From: Turnera subulata
Lineage: Eukaryota; Streptophyta; Magnoliopsida; Malpighiales; Passifloraceae
Direction: 5' to 3'
Length of the DNA: 64,000 nucleotides
NCBI GenBank assembly: GCA_028386065.3
Contig: JAKUCV010002240.1
Span: 73,789 to 137,788 of the forward strand
The stretch's first letter is position 1, and every line of letters begins with the position of its first letter. Below the pieces are notes generated by a model. It did no database searches. It was not told where the DNA came from and saw only the letters and a list, made by a program, of their open reading frames with translations. Both the position numbers and the translations under genes were made by a program. Positions 23,118-33,592 of the stretch are shown here, piece by piece.

Positions 23118-23611
23118 TGATAAATCAGAGATTTACCTGATTAAAGAAGGTCTATGTGTGGTAGGATCTTAGTGATGCAAGGCCTGCAAAAGAGGAAGAT
23201 AAAGGACACCGGGGGTGCCCAGGGTGTGTGACCCCGGAGGTACTCCGATGCCTAAGTTAGGACTGGGTATCTTAGAGGAGAGAATAAAAGAGCAAATGTG
23301 AAATCTACTTGTGTGCGTGTGTGTGTATCTTTTCTTGAGTTAGGCAGCCGCTATTTATAGGGAACTGAGAGCCTTGTCATATGGACCCTGAGTTGACCTG
23401 GACCGTGGGGGCCTGGGCCTTATAGGGCCAGGTCGAGATAGACCCGTATCTCTTGGGTCTTTGACATAGGCCTGGTTGACCTGGACCGTGGGGGCCTGGG
23501 CCTTATAGGGCCAGGTCGAGATAGACCCGTATCTCTTGGGTCTTTGACATAGGCCTGGATTCACGGGTCTATGTTGCTCAATTTGGTCTCTATTCTAAGC
23601 CCATGTCATCA
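23118..23611 (-). repeat. 5' LTR of the Tat-type element (494 bp)
   Basis: Same ends as the left LTR. Contains an exact 83-bp tandem duplication starting at 23393 and 23476 (TTGACCTGGACCGTGG...). TATA box on minus at 23351-23359. Confidence 0.93.
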
Positions 23612-25562
23612 ATATTAATTTCTCCATCATTTTTAAATCTGATGAGGTCAAATTTATCATTAATGATTTGGGTCAAGATTGAGTATTTTAGGCCTGAATT
23701 CAATAATTAAGATCATGATACAATTCGTATCTAGAATTTGAACGGAATCTCATATCCCGCTAAATCTTCCTAAGTATGCCTCCTAACTGCTACTATAAGG
23801 TAAGCGACTCTCTGAATCCCAAATACACCACTCACACTCAATTTCAAACTGCCAACTCCCTGCTAGAGTGTCTTTTCTTTTCTACTTCCATTCAATACGT
23901 AGCGTTTATAAGTTTCATATAACATCGTAGTGCCCCGAAATATATAGACATCCTAATTTTCCCAAGCCCAAGCCCACATAACAAGTAGACCGAGCATTCT
24001 ACCAGTCACCAAATATAAACAATGAACTTTATCTCTTCTTAGAAATCTAGGTTAACTATTTTTCTTGGTAGATAGTAAACTCAAGAAACTATCAGGCTTT
24101 AGTTTTCAAAACCTCTCAAACATGAACAGTTCCTTCCTCCTCTAACGTAGATCTGCCCCTTAAAATTCAAATTCTACAGCCTTCTCTCCTCCTTTTCTCG
24201 ATAATAACCAAATTTGTACTATGCTATCTTTAATACACCACTACTCCCAAGCTTAAACAAGATGTATATGTGCGAGTTGTGCCAAATCAACCAGTTTTAG
24301 GTTCAAGCTCGTAGGTAAGAGTGAGTCCTCTTATCTCCTTCAAGTCCCTCCACACTGAAGCTTTGCTTCCACTGTGGTTTCCTTTACAGTGGTCGACGCC
24401 TCAAGTGTTGGCCTCTCTACAGTGGGACTGCGGTTGCTTCTTCATTGTCTCATCCTCCCTTTAATTGAGTTGAAATTGTCTGAAGTTAAGTATTTAATTA
24501 CCCTAGGTGAGTGATTAGTTGAGAATTTCAATTGTATTCTGATTGTTGTGGTTAATTTTTAATGTCGCGTGTTGGTGGTAACGGAGCCGGAGGCAGAGCC
24601 GGCACCAATTGTAGTGGCGATAGCGCCAGAGAGGAAGACGAAGACGGTGACAGTGACGGTGATGATGACGACGATGAAGAGCATTACCAGTTTTTGAATG
24701 TGTTTGAATTCCAGCTCCCACAAAGTGTTTTGAGTATTTTCTTTTGGATAGTTGATTTGTAGGTACCACAATCCTTGGTTAACCTGTTAAGCTGGTTATA
24801 GAAATGTAAAAGAAAAAAAACATGGGATTCGGCTGTGCGGGGGCTCAATTGGTGCAATGTAAAAGAAAAAAGACATCGGATTCGGCTGTGCAGGGACTCG
24901 GTACTAAACTCAATTGGTACTAACCAATTTCAGACTGCCTAAAGAAACTGTAGAGCCGAAAATTGATGTTCTAGTCCTTAGACTTCGGTTAAATTTCTTT
25001 TGGTTCCATAGATATTTAAGTTGATAAAGATATATCATGTAATTGATGTATTAGATGTGATTATGCAATGAAATATTTCTTTTTGACAAAAAGAAAAAAT
25101 CCAAGTTAACTAAGCCACTTTGGTTAAGCTGGTTTGTTGCTTAACAATTAAGATTGTATTACAACACGCATCAATCCGTGGAAAGACTCGATAATAATCA
25201 TTCCATCATCTTTTCCCCTTTTGTTCCGGAGGAGGAAAGTCCATCAATTAATTAACCTTAAATAACTTGATTAACTCTCAACACAGAGTAACAGATGTTT
25301 GAGTAACGCAAACATAAAAATGCAGTATGTGACAAATGGAAGAAATAACAGGAGACAATTCACGTCACAACGAACCCATCTTACAATAAGCACACAGCAG
25401 TCCATCTAGCTGCGTCCCGATCGAGCACCTTGAACCTTGAGGCAAATTAAAGGGGTAACAATTTCTGTCTTAATTGATTGACACAAATCGATGAGTAACC
25501 TTTTTTTGGTCTGGCATCCCAACTCGAGACAACGGGCTCGACTCCTCCTTATAATAAGCTAA
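23612..25562. other. Intergenic between Tat-type element and glyoxalase-like gene
   Basis: AT-rich. A GA/GAC-rich stretch at 24562-24700 yields an acidic ORF without support. A 53-bp direct repeat with GATTCGGCTGTGC is at 24804-24846 and 24857-24899. No gene recognised. Confidence 0.45.
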
Positions 25563-26534
25563 TTAATACTTTGATTTTGAATCATCCTCCCCTTTGTGGT
25601 CCAATTCAATAGGCGGATTGTGGCGGTCCATTGGCATCCTAATTTTGCCCAAGGAGCCAGCAGGAACAAGTTTCAGATTCTCACAATTGCATATCTCAAT
25701 CATGTATCCATCCGGATCATAGAAGAATAGCTGGTCAATTTTGGTTCCCTTCTCTTCTTCCAGTGTTCTCTTCTTGTATTTCACGTTAAATTCCTTCAAT
25801 TTTTGCTCCAGAGCTTCCATGCTTTCACACTGTCAATTACCCAAAGATTAAGACATCAGTCTTAATATATTAGTACATGTTAGTTTTCCCTTGTATATAA
25901 TCTGCATTACATTATAATCACTGTAAGAAGATTTTAAGACAGTAAGTCGACTAAGAATTATTTTGGAAAAAGTTTACTAACGTATCCTGCAGTAATCACT
26001 ACTCCCTTGAAACAAATTAATAAGAACGAAATGATTCAGTTGGGCAAAATACTAAACAACTCTTGTTAGCTTAAGAGCCCACTGATCAAAGGACTAATTA
26101 ATTAATTGGTGGGTGAAGAAGCTTTATACGAGCCAAGTTAGTGTGTTAATTAATTATGCAGGGGAACTATGTATTGTATTCTTGACCTAGCTAGCTAGGT
26201 AGCTACACTGTTTATAATTAATTTGGAGCCAAACCTGGAAAGAGATATGATTATCCATGGGATCCAGGCCACGATCGGTATCAGGCAACCTATCCTCATC
26301 CTGGGCCTGCACCAAATGAATCCCAACGCCATAGTTGAACAACCATGCACCATCGAAATCCAAAGCTTGTGGCCTCTGGATCAACACCATCCCAAGAACC
26401 TTGGTATAGAAATCCTTGGACTCTTCCACGTTTCTACAAAGCCTCGACACATGGTTCAGTGCCATCTGAGGGGGTCGGTCCTCCTCTTCCCCCCCATGGT
26501 GTCCATTGCAGCGACCCTCTTCTTTGTTGTCCAT
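25563..26534 (-). CDS. Glyoxalase-I-like VOC-family protein
   Basis: Two exons on minus, 26534-26235 and 25829-25563, joined after HISFQ to CESMEAL; 188 residues. One VOC module: ALNHVSRLCRNVEESKDFYT near residue 25, DFDGAWLFNYGVGIHLVQ in the middle, DNHISFQ near 95, and FFYDPDGYMIEICNC near 136-149. Candidate metal ligands are H28, H96 and E145. Short single-domain proteins of this type in Arabidopsis (GLYI4/GLYI7/GLYI8 group) are annotated as lactoylglutathione-lyase-like, but activity on methylglyoxal is not assured. Predicted soluble. The first ~20 residues are Gly/His/Glu rich and poorly conserved. The intron (25830-26234) is clean. Confidence 0.92.
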
Positions 26535-27173
26535 CTACTAACCAAACCAAATGTTGTCTCTCGCTGATCTGGGTGCACTGGTTTTTCTTGCAAAGAAGTT
26601 CGCTCCTTAAAACCTAGCAAAACCCTGCAGGTAATCTCGTGGGGGACACGTGGTGGGAGATGAGTGACACGTGGTGGAGGTGAGGTTCATGGAGGGGTTG
26701 TTACGTGGGATGAGGAGGAGAAGCGGCCTGCTCACTGCAGGTTAAGCAAACAAAGAGATGGGTGTTGTTGTTTGCTCCTCCTACATGCAATGGCTGACAT
26801 TTGTGCTGTAGGAAGCGGTGGGTTCTTGCCTTCTTGGTCCTATGATTTTACTATTAGTTTTATTTATGACAAACCTGGTGCCGCAAAGCCAAAAGTGCAC
26901 TAAACAAACGCTTTGATTAAATCCAAGCCCGATTTAGGTGCAAACGAAAAACCCAATCCAACATTACTGGGCTTGTACGTGGGGGCCATTCTGGCATCCC
27001 ATAAACCAACACACGGGACAGACTACCGTGAGTCTGTGACGATTTGGTCTCCAAATATATTTGGTTTGCCTGACTATGACAGACATTACCTTTTTTTTTT
27101 TTTTATATGAGATTGAACCAACATAAAAAGTACTACCTGTTTTTTTTTTCAAAAAAAATAAGAAAGAAGAAAA
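26535..27173. other. Promoter/intergenic upstream of the glyoxalase-like gene
   Basis: No TATA box obvious. Contains T runs at ~27090-27103 and ~27140. Short ORFs have no support. Confidence 0.4.
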
Positions 27174-27805
27174 GTACCTTTTTTTTTAAGTTTTTCTTTT
27201 TTTATAAAAGTCGGGTAGACCCGTTCTATTAAATCAGAAAATAGTACATAGAGGTACAACAAAACTTGACACAAGTCACGTGTATAAGCTCCAAGACTAT
27301 TACAGACATAGAACAAAAATATCCTCCAACATGAGGATCAAAACAAAGGCTTGTAATAGTACTTAAGGAAAACAAATCCAAAGGAATAAAGACAAACTGA
27401 AACATAACAAGCCTTGAGCAACCTCCCACCAGGGAGGGAAAGAACAGCAGATTCCGAGAGGGAAAGAGCTGCAGATTCTGCAATAGAGCGAGGAGATCCG
27501 CAACACCGACGTGATAACAAAGATTGTTGTAACGTCCATGCCAGGGGCGGAGCCAGGATTACAATTTGGGGGGGGGGGGCAACAGTAAATTTATATTTAT
27601 CCACTACAAATCCACCTTGCATCTGCAAACAGACAAGTTCTACATAAGTAGAAATTTATACCATAATTAAGCAGAAATATAAATATTATTAAAACTAACA
27701 ATAATATTACAAAGGGGAAACATTACATTGATCTTGATATTTTATATTTTATAAAAAGAGAAATATTACAACGATTTTGATATTTTATTAAAATGGAAAA
27801 TACAT

Positions 27806-28489
27806 CTAACGGTTCGGAACGACGTTGACACGGAAGCTGTTGGGATCGCTGTTGATGTTGACCGTGACTCTGTCGCTCCACGAGAGCCACATGCCGCCTC
27901 TGTCGCGCTGGCCAGGAATCTCGAACCGGTTAGCTTGAGGGAAACAGAGAGGGATGAGACCGTGATCGTCCCGAGGTTGCCACTGCGTCTCCGTCAGAAG
28001 AACCATATTCGGTTTGTACTGGTTCTTCAAGTCCCTCAGCGTACGTGAGAACTCTTGAGCGCGCCTTGCAACTCCTCTGCAGTTCCACACCAGCAGCCGT
28101 ACCTTTGGCCAAGTTGGAGGTAAGCGCGTCATTCTGGGTATGCTCTGAGCCGTCATCGAGAGCTGGTAATAGGCGCCTTGCTCCACAGTCTGGCAAGTGG
28201 ACTCCAGGTTGAACTCCTGAAGCCTGTCGGAGATGAAGAACATCACGGAGTTTGCCGATCCGTAGTAGGATGTCCTCAGAGTGCCGCGATCCTCCAGGAA
28301 GAACACCTCTTCCATTGGAGTGACAAAGAACCGCGATGAGTAGAGCTCGTCGACGAAGACCAGTCGGGGCATCCTGCCGAGCTCGTTCGGTAGTTCTTCG
28401 GCACGTTCATTGACCATGCTGTAGGCCAGTCGGTTCCTTCTGCCAAGGTTGGCACCTTCGACAAAGAAAACTGATGATGGGGCAGGCAT
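27806..28489 (-). CDS. Hybrid ORF with C-terminal LINE-type endonuclease (EEP) fragment, inside hAT-like element
   Basis: 227 residues from the ATG at 28489; the frame is open farther upstream only from a non-ATG codon. Residues 1-125 match nothing I recognise (VFFVEGANLGRRNRLAYSM, LVFVDELYSSRFFVTPMEEV). Residues ~127-210 resemble the N-terminus of plant LINE endonucleases: VRLLVWNCRGVARRAQEF, NMVLLTETQ, RDRGGMWLSWSDRVTVNI. The catalytic Asn and Glu of the first two motifs are present, but the later motifs (GDFN, SDH) are absent, so the fold is incomplete. The base composition is GC-richer than the flanks. Capture of a LINE piece by a DNA transposon is the simplest reading. Confidence 0.6.
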   Translation of the reverse strand: MPAPSSVFFVEGANLGRRNRLAYSMVNERAEELPNELGRMPRLVFVDELYSSRFFVTPMEEVFFLEDRGTLRTSYYGSANSVMFFISDRLQEFNLESTCQTVEQGAYYQLSMTAQSIPRMTRLPPTWPKVRLLVWNCRGVARRAQEFSRTLRDLKNQYKPNMVLLTETQWQPRDDHGLIPLCFPQANRFEIPGQRDRGGMWLSWSDRVTVNINSDPNSFRVNVVPNR

Positions 28490-28729
28490 TGTGTTCTGGA
28501 TATGTGGGTGTTTAGTTTTTCTTGAGTCTTGAGGATTCTTTGTCTGGGCGTGAGGCTGCTTTAAAAACGATTTTGATGACCTACCCCTCGTCCTACCGTC
28601 TTTTATAACCTTAGTAGGAGCGTGTTTATTACGTTCGAATTTCAAGTGTCTGCGGTTTGAATTTTACCGTTGCCTCATTTATTGCTTCGACACGCTATGT
28701 GTTTGTTGTTCGGGCAATAAAAATTTTGC

Positions 28730-29042
28730 CAAACCGTTTACGATCTTCTAGGATTTGCTTTTTAAAAATTTTGCCATAGAATGAATTATTGCTTCGGTGA
28801 TAGGAAAAGTTGAATTCTTTTCACAAAACTCCAAACCGTTTACGATCTTCAAGATCTTACTTTTTGAAAATTTTGCCACTGATTGAATTATTTCTCTAAC
28901 ACTTTGTATGTTTTCGGCTACAAGGATTTGCTCGGAGATTGAATTATTGATTTCTTTTCACAAAACTCCAAACCGTTTACGATCTTCAAGATTTTACTTT
29001 TTCAAAATCTTTGAAAATTTTGCCACTGATTGAATTATTGCT
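28730..29042. repeat. Three copies of a ~70-bp box between divergent ORFs
   Basis: CCAAACCGTTTACGATCTTC starts each copy at about 28732, 28831 and 28968. It is followed by an A/T-rich segment and TTTTGCCA...GAATTATT. The last two copies also share the upstream TTCTTTTCACAAAACT. They occupy the intergenic space between the ORFs at 27806-28489 and 29166-29453. Confidence 0.85.
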
Positions 29043-29165
29043 TAATGAGAGATGTGACATTAACCCGTTAGCCACTCCCATAAAAACTCACATAACCACA
29101 CTAGCCACACATAAACACTAGGAACATATAACCAAGCATTCTCTGCATATTTCACATAGCAAGTT

Positions 29166-29453
29166 ATGGCTGACGACATGGAAACAACCATTCATGGCCT
29201 GTGTGAGAATATTAGGATTGAGGCCGAGCACGGAAAAGCCATGGAAGCAATGTGCCGGCAACTTGTGGAACAAAATGAGCGGCTGGTTGAGATGATCTGG
29301 AACCGAGACCGGCTGCTAGATCGGTGGGAGGAGGCCTATAAGAGGCTCCGTGACAGCTGGGTTGCAGCGGCCACCGAGAGCAATGATCTAGCCCGAGAGA
29401 ACAACCGCCTGAAGCGGGAGCTGAATATGAAGAAGCCTAGGCGGGCTGATTAG
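29166..29453 (+). CDS. Small coiled-coil ORF in the hAT-like element
   Basis: 95 residues, ATG at 29166, TAG at 29451-29453. Highly charged and helical throughout (EHGKAMEAMCRQLVEQNERL, RDRLLDRWEEAYKRLRDSW, DLARENNRLKRELNMKK), a single continuous coiled coil with a basic end (KKPRRAD). I do not recognise a family. An AATGAAGTG-type poly-A context and T-rich 3' sequence follow. Codon use is GC-rich compared with the surrounding AT-rich element, as in the opposite ORF. It could be a real small protein or a captured exon. Confidence 0.55.
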   Translation: MADDMETTIHGLCENIRIEAEHGKAMEAMCRQLVEQNERLVEMIWNRDRLLDRWEEAYKRLRDSWVAAATESNDLARENNRLKRELNMKKPRRAD

Positions 29454-30872
29454 GATTGTAGTTTAATATTTTCAATTTTTCCTTGTATGTTCCCCCTTGT
29501 GTTTAATGAAGTGTTTTATAACACAAGTGTGTTCTCTCTTTTCGTAAATACAAGTCTCTTATCTCTTCTCCTGCAATACTACCACTTTTGGTTGGCACTT
29601 CGATACAAATAAGAGAATGTTGGCATTTTGATATTTTTTTAATTATAGAAATTAGAGAATATATTATTTCCATCGAGAAAAGATCTAATAAATAAAATTA
29701 CACAATGTCAGAATTGCAACATGAGTAAAAAATGGCTAGACTAATAATAATTAGTTGGAAAATTTTTAAAATAAAAACAACTTTTATAATGAATAAAGTA
29801 CCTTAAACTATAATGGGTAAAAGTAGCCCTTGTTTCAAATTAGGCTGGGCAGATAAACATAAGCTAATTAAGCCAGCTAACTATACTCCAAGAACATTCA
29901 ACAAATTATTTAGAGAGGAAGAGGAAATATATAAACATCTAAATTACCTTATTTGGCCCAACAAAAACTATAAACAAATGATCTGCAGATATTCTTATGT
30001 TTCAATTGAGCCCTCAAGCAGACAAGCAACATGAGCTAGTCCCCCAATTTGATAAACAAAGACCTGGTCATCAGAAATCAACGATATATGCAAAAAGAGT
30101 CAATAATGATCTTTGTGGCATTACATCAAACAACTAATGGGCAAATTCTCATTTAAACTTTAATTCAAGCTTTGAAGTTTTAACCAACAACAACCCCGCA
30201 ATATCTTAGGAAACCAAGCAATCTAAATAATTCTTTTTCACAGATTATAGATAAAGATATAAATTTTGGGATAACGGATTATGGCCTATAGACTATGCAA
30301 CAAAGATAAGAATTAAGAACTTACCAATTACAAGGTTAGTTAGCATTTACCAGTGACAGTGTGTCTTCCTTTTTGATAGCATGATTCCTTCCTTTCGTAG
30401 AGTGGTGTATTGTGTAAGCTTCAGAAGCATTTGGAATTAGAGTAGTTAGAGGCCACTCGTTGGAATTAGGTTAGTATTTCTTTTTCCCCACATGCGTGTA
30501 CTGTATAATACCATATTCTTTTTCCCTCCAAATTTTTTGACATTAAATCTACTTCCCCCTTAATTTTCAATGAACAGTAATTCTATGAACAGTGAAAAAA
30601 TTATTTTAGGAGGGGCCATGACCCCTGTTGGCCCCCCCTCCCTCCGCCTCTGGTCCATGCTTTATCACGAGGAGTACTCCTGAAAAACTGTACAACAACA
30701 GAAACAAGTTGCTTAAAAAGCAACAGAGATCTACTACTTTATTAAATGATAAAAGAAAAGCAAAGAAAAGAAACATAAAAGGCTTGCCGCCGGGTAGATC
30801 CCGAACGGCAGCCTGAAACTCAAGCTGAAGAAGGTGGAGAGGGTTCTGGGCGCGGTACCTTTTTTTTAAGTT

Positions 30873-31442
30873 GTATGCGGCGGAATTGAGATTTAAACGG
30901 GGGCATGGCGTTGATCAAACATCGACAAAAGAGAAGGTACTAGGAGAGAGAGAGAGTTGTTCCATTCTTGCATCCCAAAATTAAAAAAGCAAAAAATTAA
31001 TTAAAAAGAAGAAAGGAAAGAAAATAGGGGGTGGTACTGGTACTGGGGTAATTCAGGTTCGTTGGCTTTTAAAGTAAACTAAAAAGTGACAAATACTTTT
31101 TGATTGTTGGTTACTTCATTGCCCTACCTGGGATAAATAAAAATGACAAAACCGTTGTTATTACACGCATTAACCCTAGCTCCCCTAAAACGGCAAAACG
31201 ACCACAAACACAAGAACACCGGGACACAAGTACAACCCACCACACTTTTCCTCCTCCACGTGTCTCACACCTCACCCGCAACTAAAGCAAACAACACATC
31301 ACCACCACCACCCTCCACTTAACCACCGCCGCCGCCACCACCACCACCGCATTAAACCGGGAGACACAACAACAACAACAACAACAACAACAACTGCCAC
31401 ATCTCAGCTGGCAAAGGCAGAAGAAGGAGAAGAAGGAAAAAG
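30873..31442. promoter_or_regulatory. Promoter and 5' UTR region of the methyltransferase gene
   Basis: Includes CCACCACC/CCGCCGCC tracts at ~31295-31350 and an (ACA)n microsatellite at about 31366-31393, just upstream of the ATG. No TATA box stands out. Confidence 0.45.
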
Positions 31443-33592
31443 ATGTACCGGGACGTGTCTAGCTGCAACACCTACAACTACGGCGATTCCCTGTACTGGG
31501 ACGCGCGTTACCTCCAGGAAGCCGGCAATTTCGACTGGTACCAGCGTTACTCCTCCCTCCGCCCATTCATCCGCCGCTATGTCCCCACTTCCTCCCGCGT
31601 CCTCATGGTCGGCTGTGGCAATGCCCGTAAGTCCCTCTCTCCACCTCGGCCTTGTTATTTTATGTTTAATTGATTCGGCCTCCCTCGGGTGTTAATTGTT
31701 AAACTTTGGCTCTTGTTTTATTAATGTTATAGTTATGTCGGAGGACATGGTGAAGGATGGGTACGAGGATATTATGAACATTGATATCTCGTCGGTGGCG
31801 ATTGATTTGATGAAAAAGAGATACGAGTATACCCCGGAGCTCAAATGTATCCTCTTCAATGGTTTTCAATGTTTATTCTTTTCTTCGTTTCTTTTCTTTT
31901 CTTTTCTTGTTGAAAAAAACCTAGCTCTCTCTTCTTTTTAATATAAAAAATATTGTTATTTTCGATTTTGTGTTGGGATTCTTGATTGATTTGTTTGATA
32001 GATATGGAAATGGATGTTAGAGATATGAGTTTCTTCCCAGATGAGTCGTTTGAGAGTGTTATTGACAAAGGTACGATATGGTGATTTTGCTAATGTTGAT
32101 TGGCTTTTGAGTCGACGGATGGTATTTGTTGTTGTTGTTGAAAAAAATGTGCACTCGTGGACTTATATTTTACTTTCATCAACCCAGGAACTCTTGATTC
32201 GTTAATGGTGCGTACGCTACACTATCCATTTGCTTTTGTTATTTCTGTTTTTCCCTTTCTTGGCTTGTTCTGAGATGGAGATGATTTATTTCTGTGTTTA
32301 GTGTGGAAACGATGCTTCACTTAGTGCTTCTCAGATGCTGGGGGAAGTGAGCAGGTTGTACTAGGCATAATCTTTAGAAGTTCTTGTTTTTCTGATAAGT
32401 AATTTCTTCTTGTTTTTCATACATCCACATTTTGATTGCATCTCTTCGTTTCTTTCTCGGATTGCAGGCTTCTCAAACCCGGAGGAACTTATATGTTGGT
32501 AACCATACACCAAAAGTCACAGCTTCATTTTTGTAAAATTTCATCATCTGTTTCTTAAAAAGCACTGGAGATTGAATATTTCCTTGTATTCATCTACAGA
32601 TAACATATGGTGATCCGAGAGTAAGGATGCCTCATTTGACTCGGTCTAGGTACAATTGGAAAATCCTGTTGTACATAATACGTAAGCTTTTCCTTCAAGC
32701 TTTCCAGAGTATTGAAAATTCCTGTGCTTATAGTTCTGTTTCTTACGATATGTATTTATACTTTGTGCATCGGGTTATCTTCTTCGCTGCTTCAAAAGAT
32801 ATCCGTTCTTTTGTTGATGTTTACAATTTCTTGCCCTGTGATTTCGTGAATGCTTATACAAGGACCCTTATGAAAACTTCTCTCGGATTCAACATGCATC
32901 TTCTTCCTATCCTAAACTGTCCCAAAAGGCACATGTTGAATGCGTGTCACATGTAGAAACCTTTTCTTGTCACCAAGTGAATGAGATACATGAGAGGGCT
33001 AGTTACTTCTGTTTTGAATCCTTGTTCCCTAAGATGAAACATTATTGTACTAGTTACCACCAGATGTCTTTTATCACGGAAGTGTCCCTTCTTATCTTTA
33101 GAATTGTTTATAATGTTTCTCAAATACCAACACTAGACATTTGGTCCACACTCTGCAATATCCCATCTGGTGTTGAGGGGATTCTGCAATTTACTGTAAA
33201 GAATGTAACCGACCTTTATATCCTCTTTGCCCTATGATATCTGGACACTTGATTTTCATTATTTGTAGCCTTCAAAATGCTAGTATTATTTAAGCTTGGC
33301 TGTATTTCCATCACGTGAGCATACCTACAGTAAGATACTGAAAGATACGAGGAAATATATGTCTTATCCTTTCCCAAATTTTGCAGCTAGACCTGGATTT
33401 GAAAGTCGTGCAAGTGCTTCAGCACCGAAGTCATATTTGGAACCTGTCCCAATCAACGAGATGGGATTACTTCCGTCGGATTTTGTTTTGGAAGATCCAG
33501 ATTCTCACTTTATATATGTTTGCAAGAAGACGGATGAAAAGGCAGATCTTGGCAGACCTCCAAACTACCAATCGATAGCGGAAGGGTTATAG
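31443..33592 (+). CDS. SAM-dependent methyltransferase, METTL13/EEF1AKMT4-like
   Basis: Eight exons: 31443-31626, 31733-31846, 32002-32070, 32188-32207, 32302-32354, 32468-32498, 32600-32681, 33387-33592; 252 residues, all junctions in frame. SAM-binding motif I is VLMVGCGNA (53-61), followed by the acidic loop MNIDISSVAIDLM, then MDVRDMSFFPDESFESVIDKG and LLKPGGTYMLITYG. The N-terminus (YGDSLYWDARY) and this order are typical of the METTL13-like family, some of which methylate lysines of elongation factor 1A; that substrate is only an inference for this plant protein. Exon 4 is a 20-base micro-exon encoding the TLDSLM segment. Soluble, no targeting signal seen. Confidence 0.92.

Larger units (their letters stand above)
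12072..23611 (-). mobile_element. Ty3/gypsy LTR retrotransposon, Tat type, 11.5 kb
   Basis: Two long terminal repeats bound gag and pol on the minus strand, so the right LTR is the 5' one. The order is gag, protease, RT, RNase H, a second (archaeal-like) RNase H, integrase. The dual RNase H and a large antisense ORF between pol and the 3' LTR are known marks of the Tat lineage. A primer-binding site and a polypurine tract sit next to the proper LTRs. No 5-bp target duplication is visible (CTGTA on the left, ATATT on the right). The LTRs differ by only about two substitutions outside indels, so the insertion is recent. Confidence 0.93.
27542..30652. mobile_element. hAT-like DNA transposon, 3.1 kb, without transposase
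   Basis: Ends CAGGGGCGGAG (left) and CAGAGGCGGAG (right, inverted). A perfect 8-bp target duplication GTCCATGC lies at 27534-27541 and 30653-30660. Both features fit the hAT superfamily. No transposase is present. The interior carries a minus ORF (27806-28489) and a plus ORF (29166-29453) transcribed away from each other. The stretch 29454-30640 is AT-rich and shows no gene. Confidence 0.85.
27193..30854 (-). mobile_element. Short retroposon (~0.54 kb) split by a hAT-like insertion
   Basis: An 18-19-bp direct repeat GTACC-T8/9-AAGTT flanks it at 27174-27192 and 30855-30872. The left end, read on minus, is an A-rich tail (TATAAAAAAAGAAAAA) preceded by a small hairpin CGGGTCTACCCG. Removing the nested element leaves about 540 bases. 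It could be a 5'-truncated LINE tail or a SINE; no coding sequence is identifiable. Confidence 0.7.

Noticed and set aside
24562..24762. Acidic ORF (DEDGDSDGDDDDDEE) on plus and its minus-strand shadows
   Set aside because: Driven by a GAC/GAT-rich stretch; no domain, no homologous partner, no splice context.
32627..33237. Two ORFs within the last intron of the methyltransferase gene
   Set aside because: They overlap exon 7 in frame and then read through the intron; splicing to 33387 gives the conserved C-terminus.
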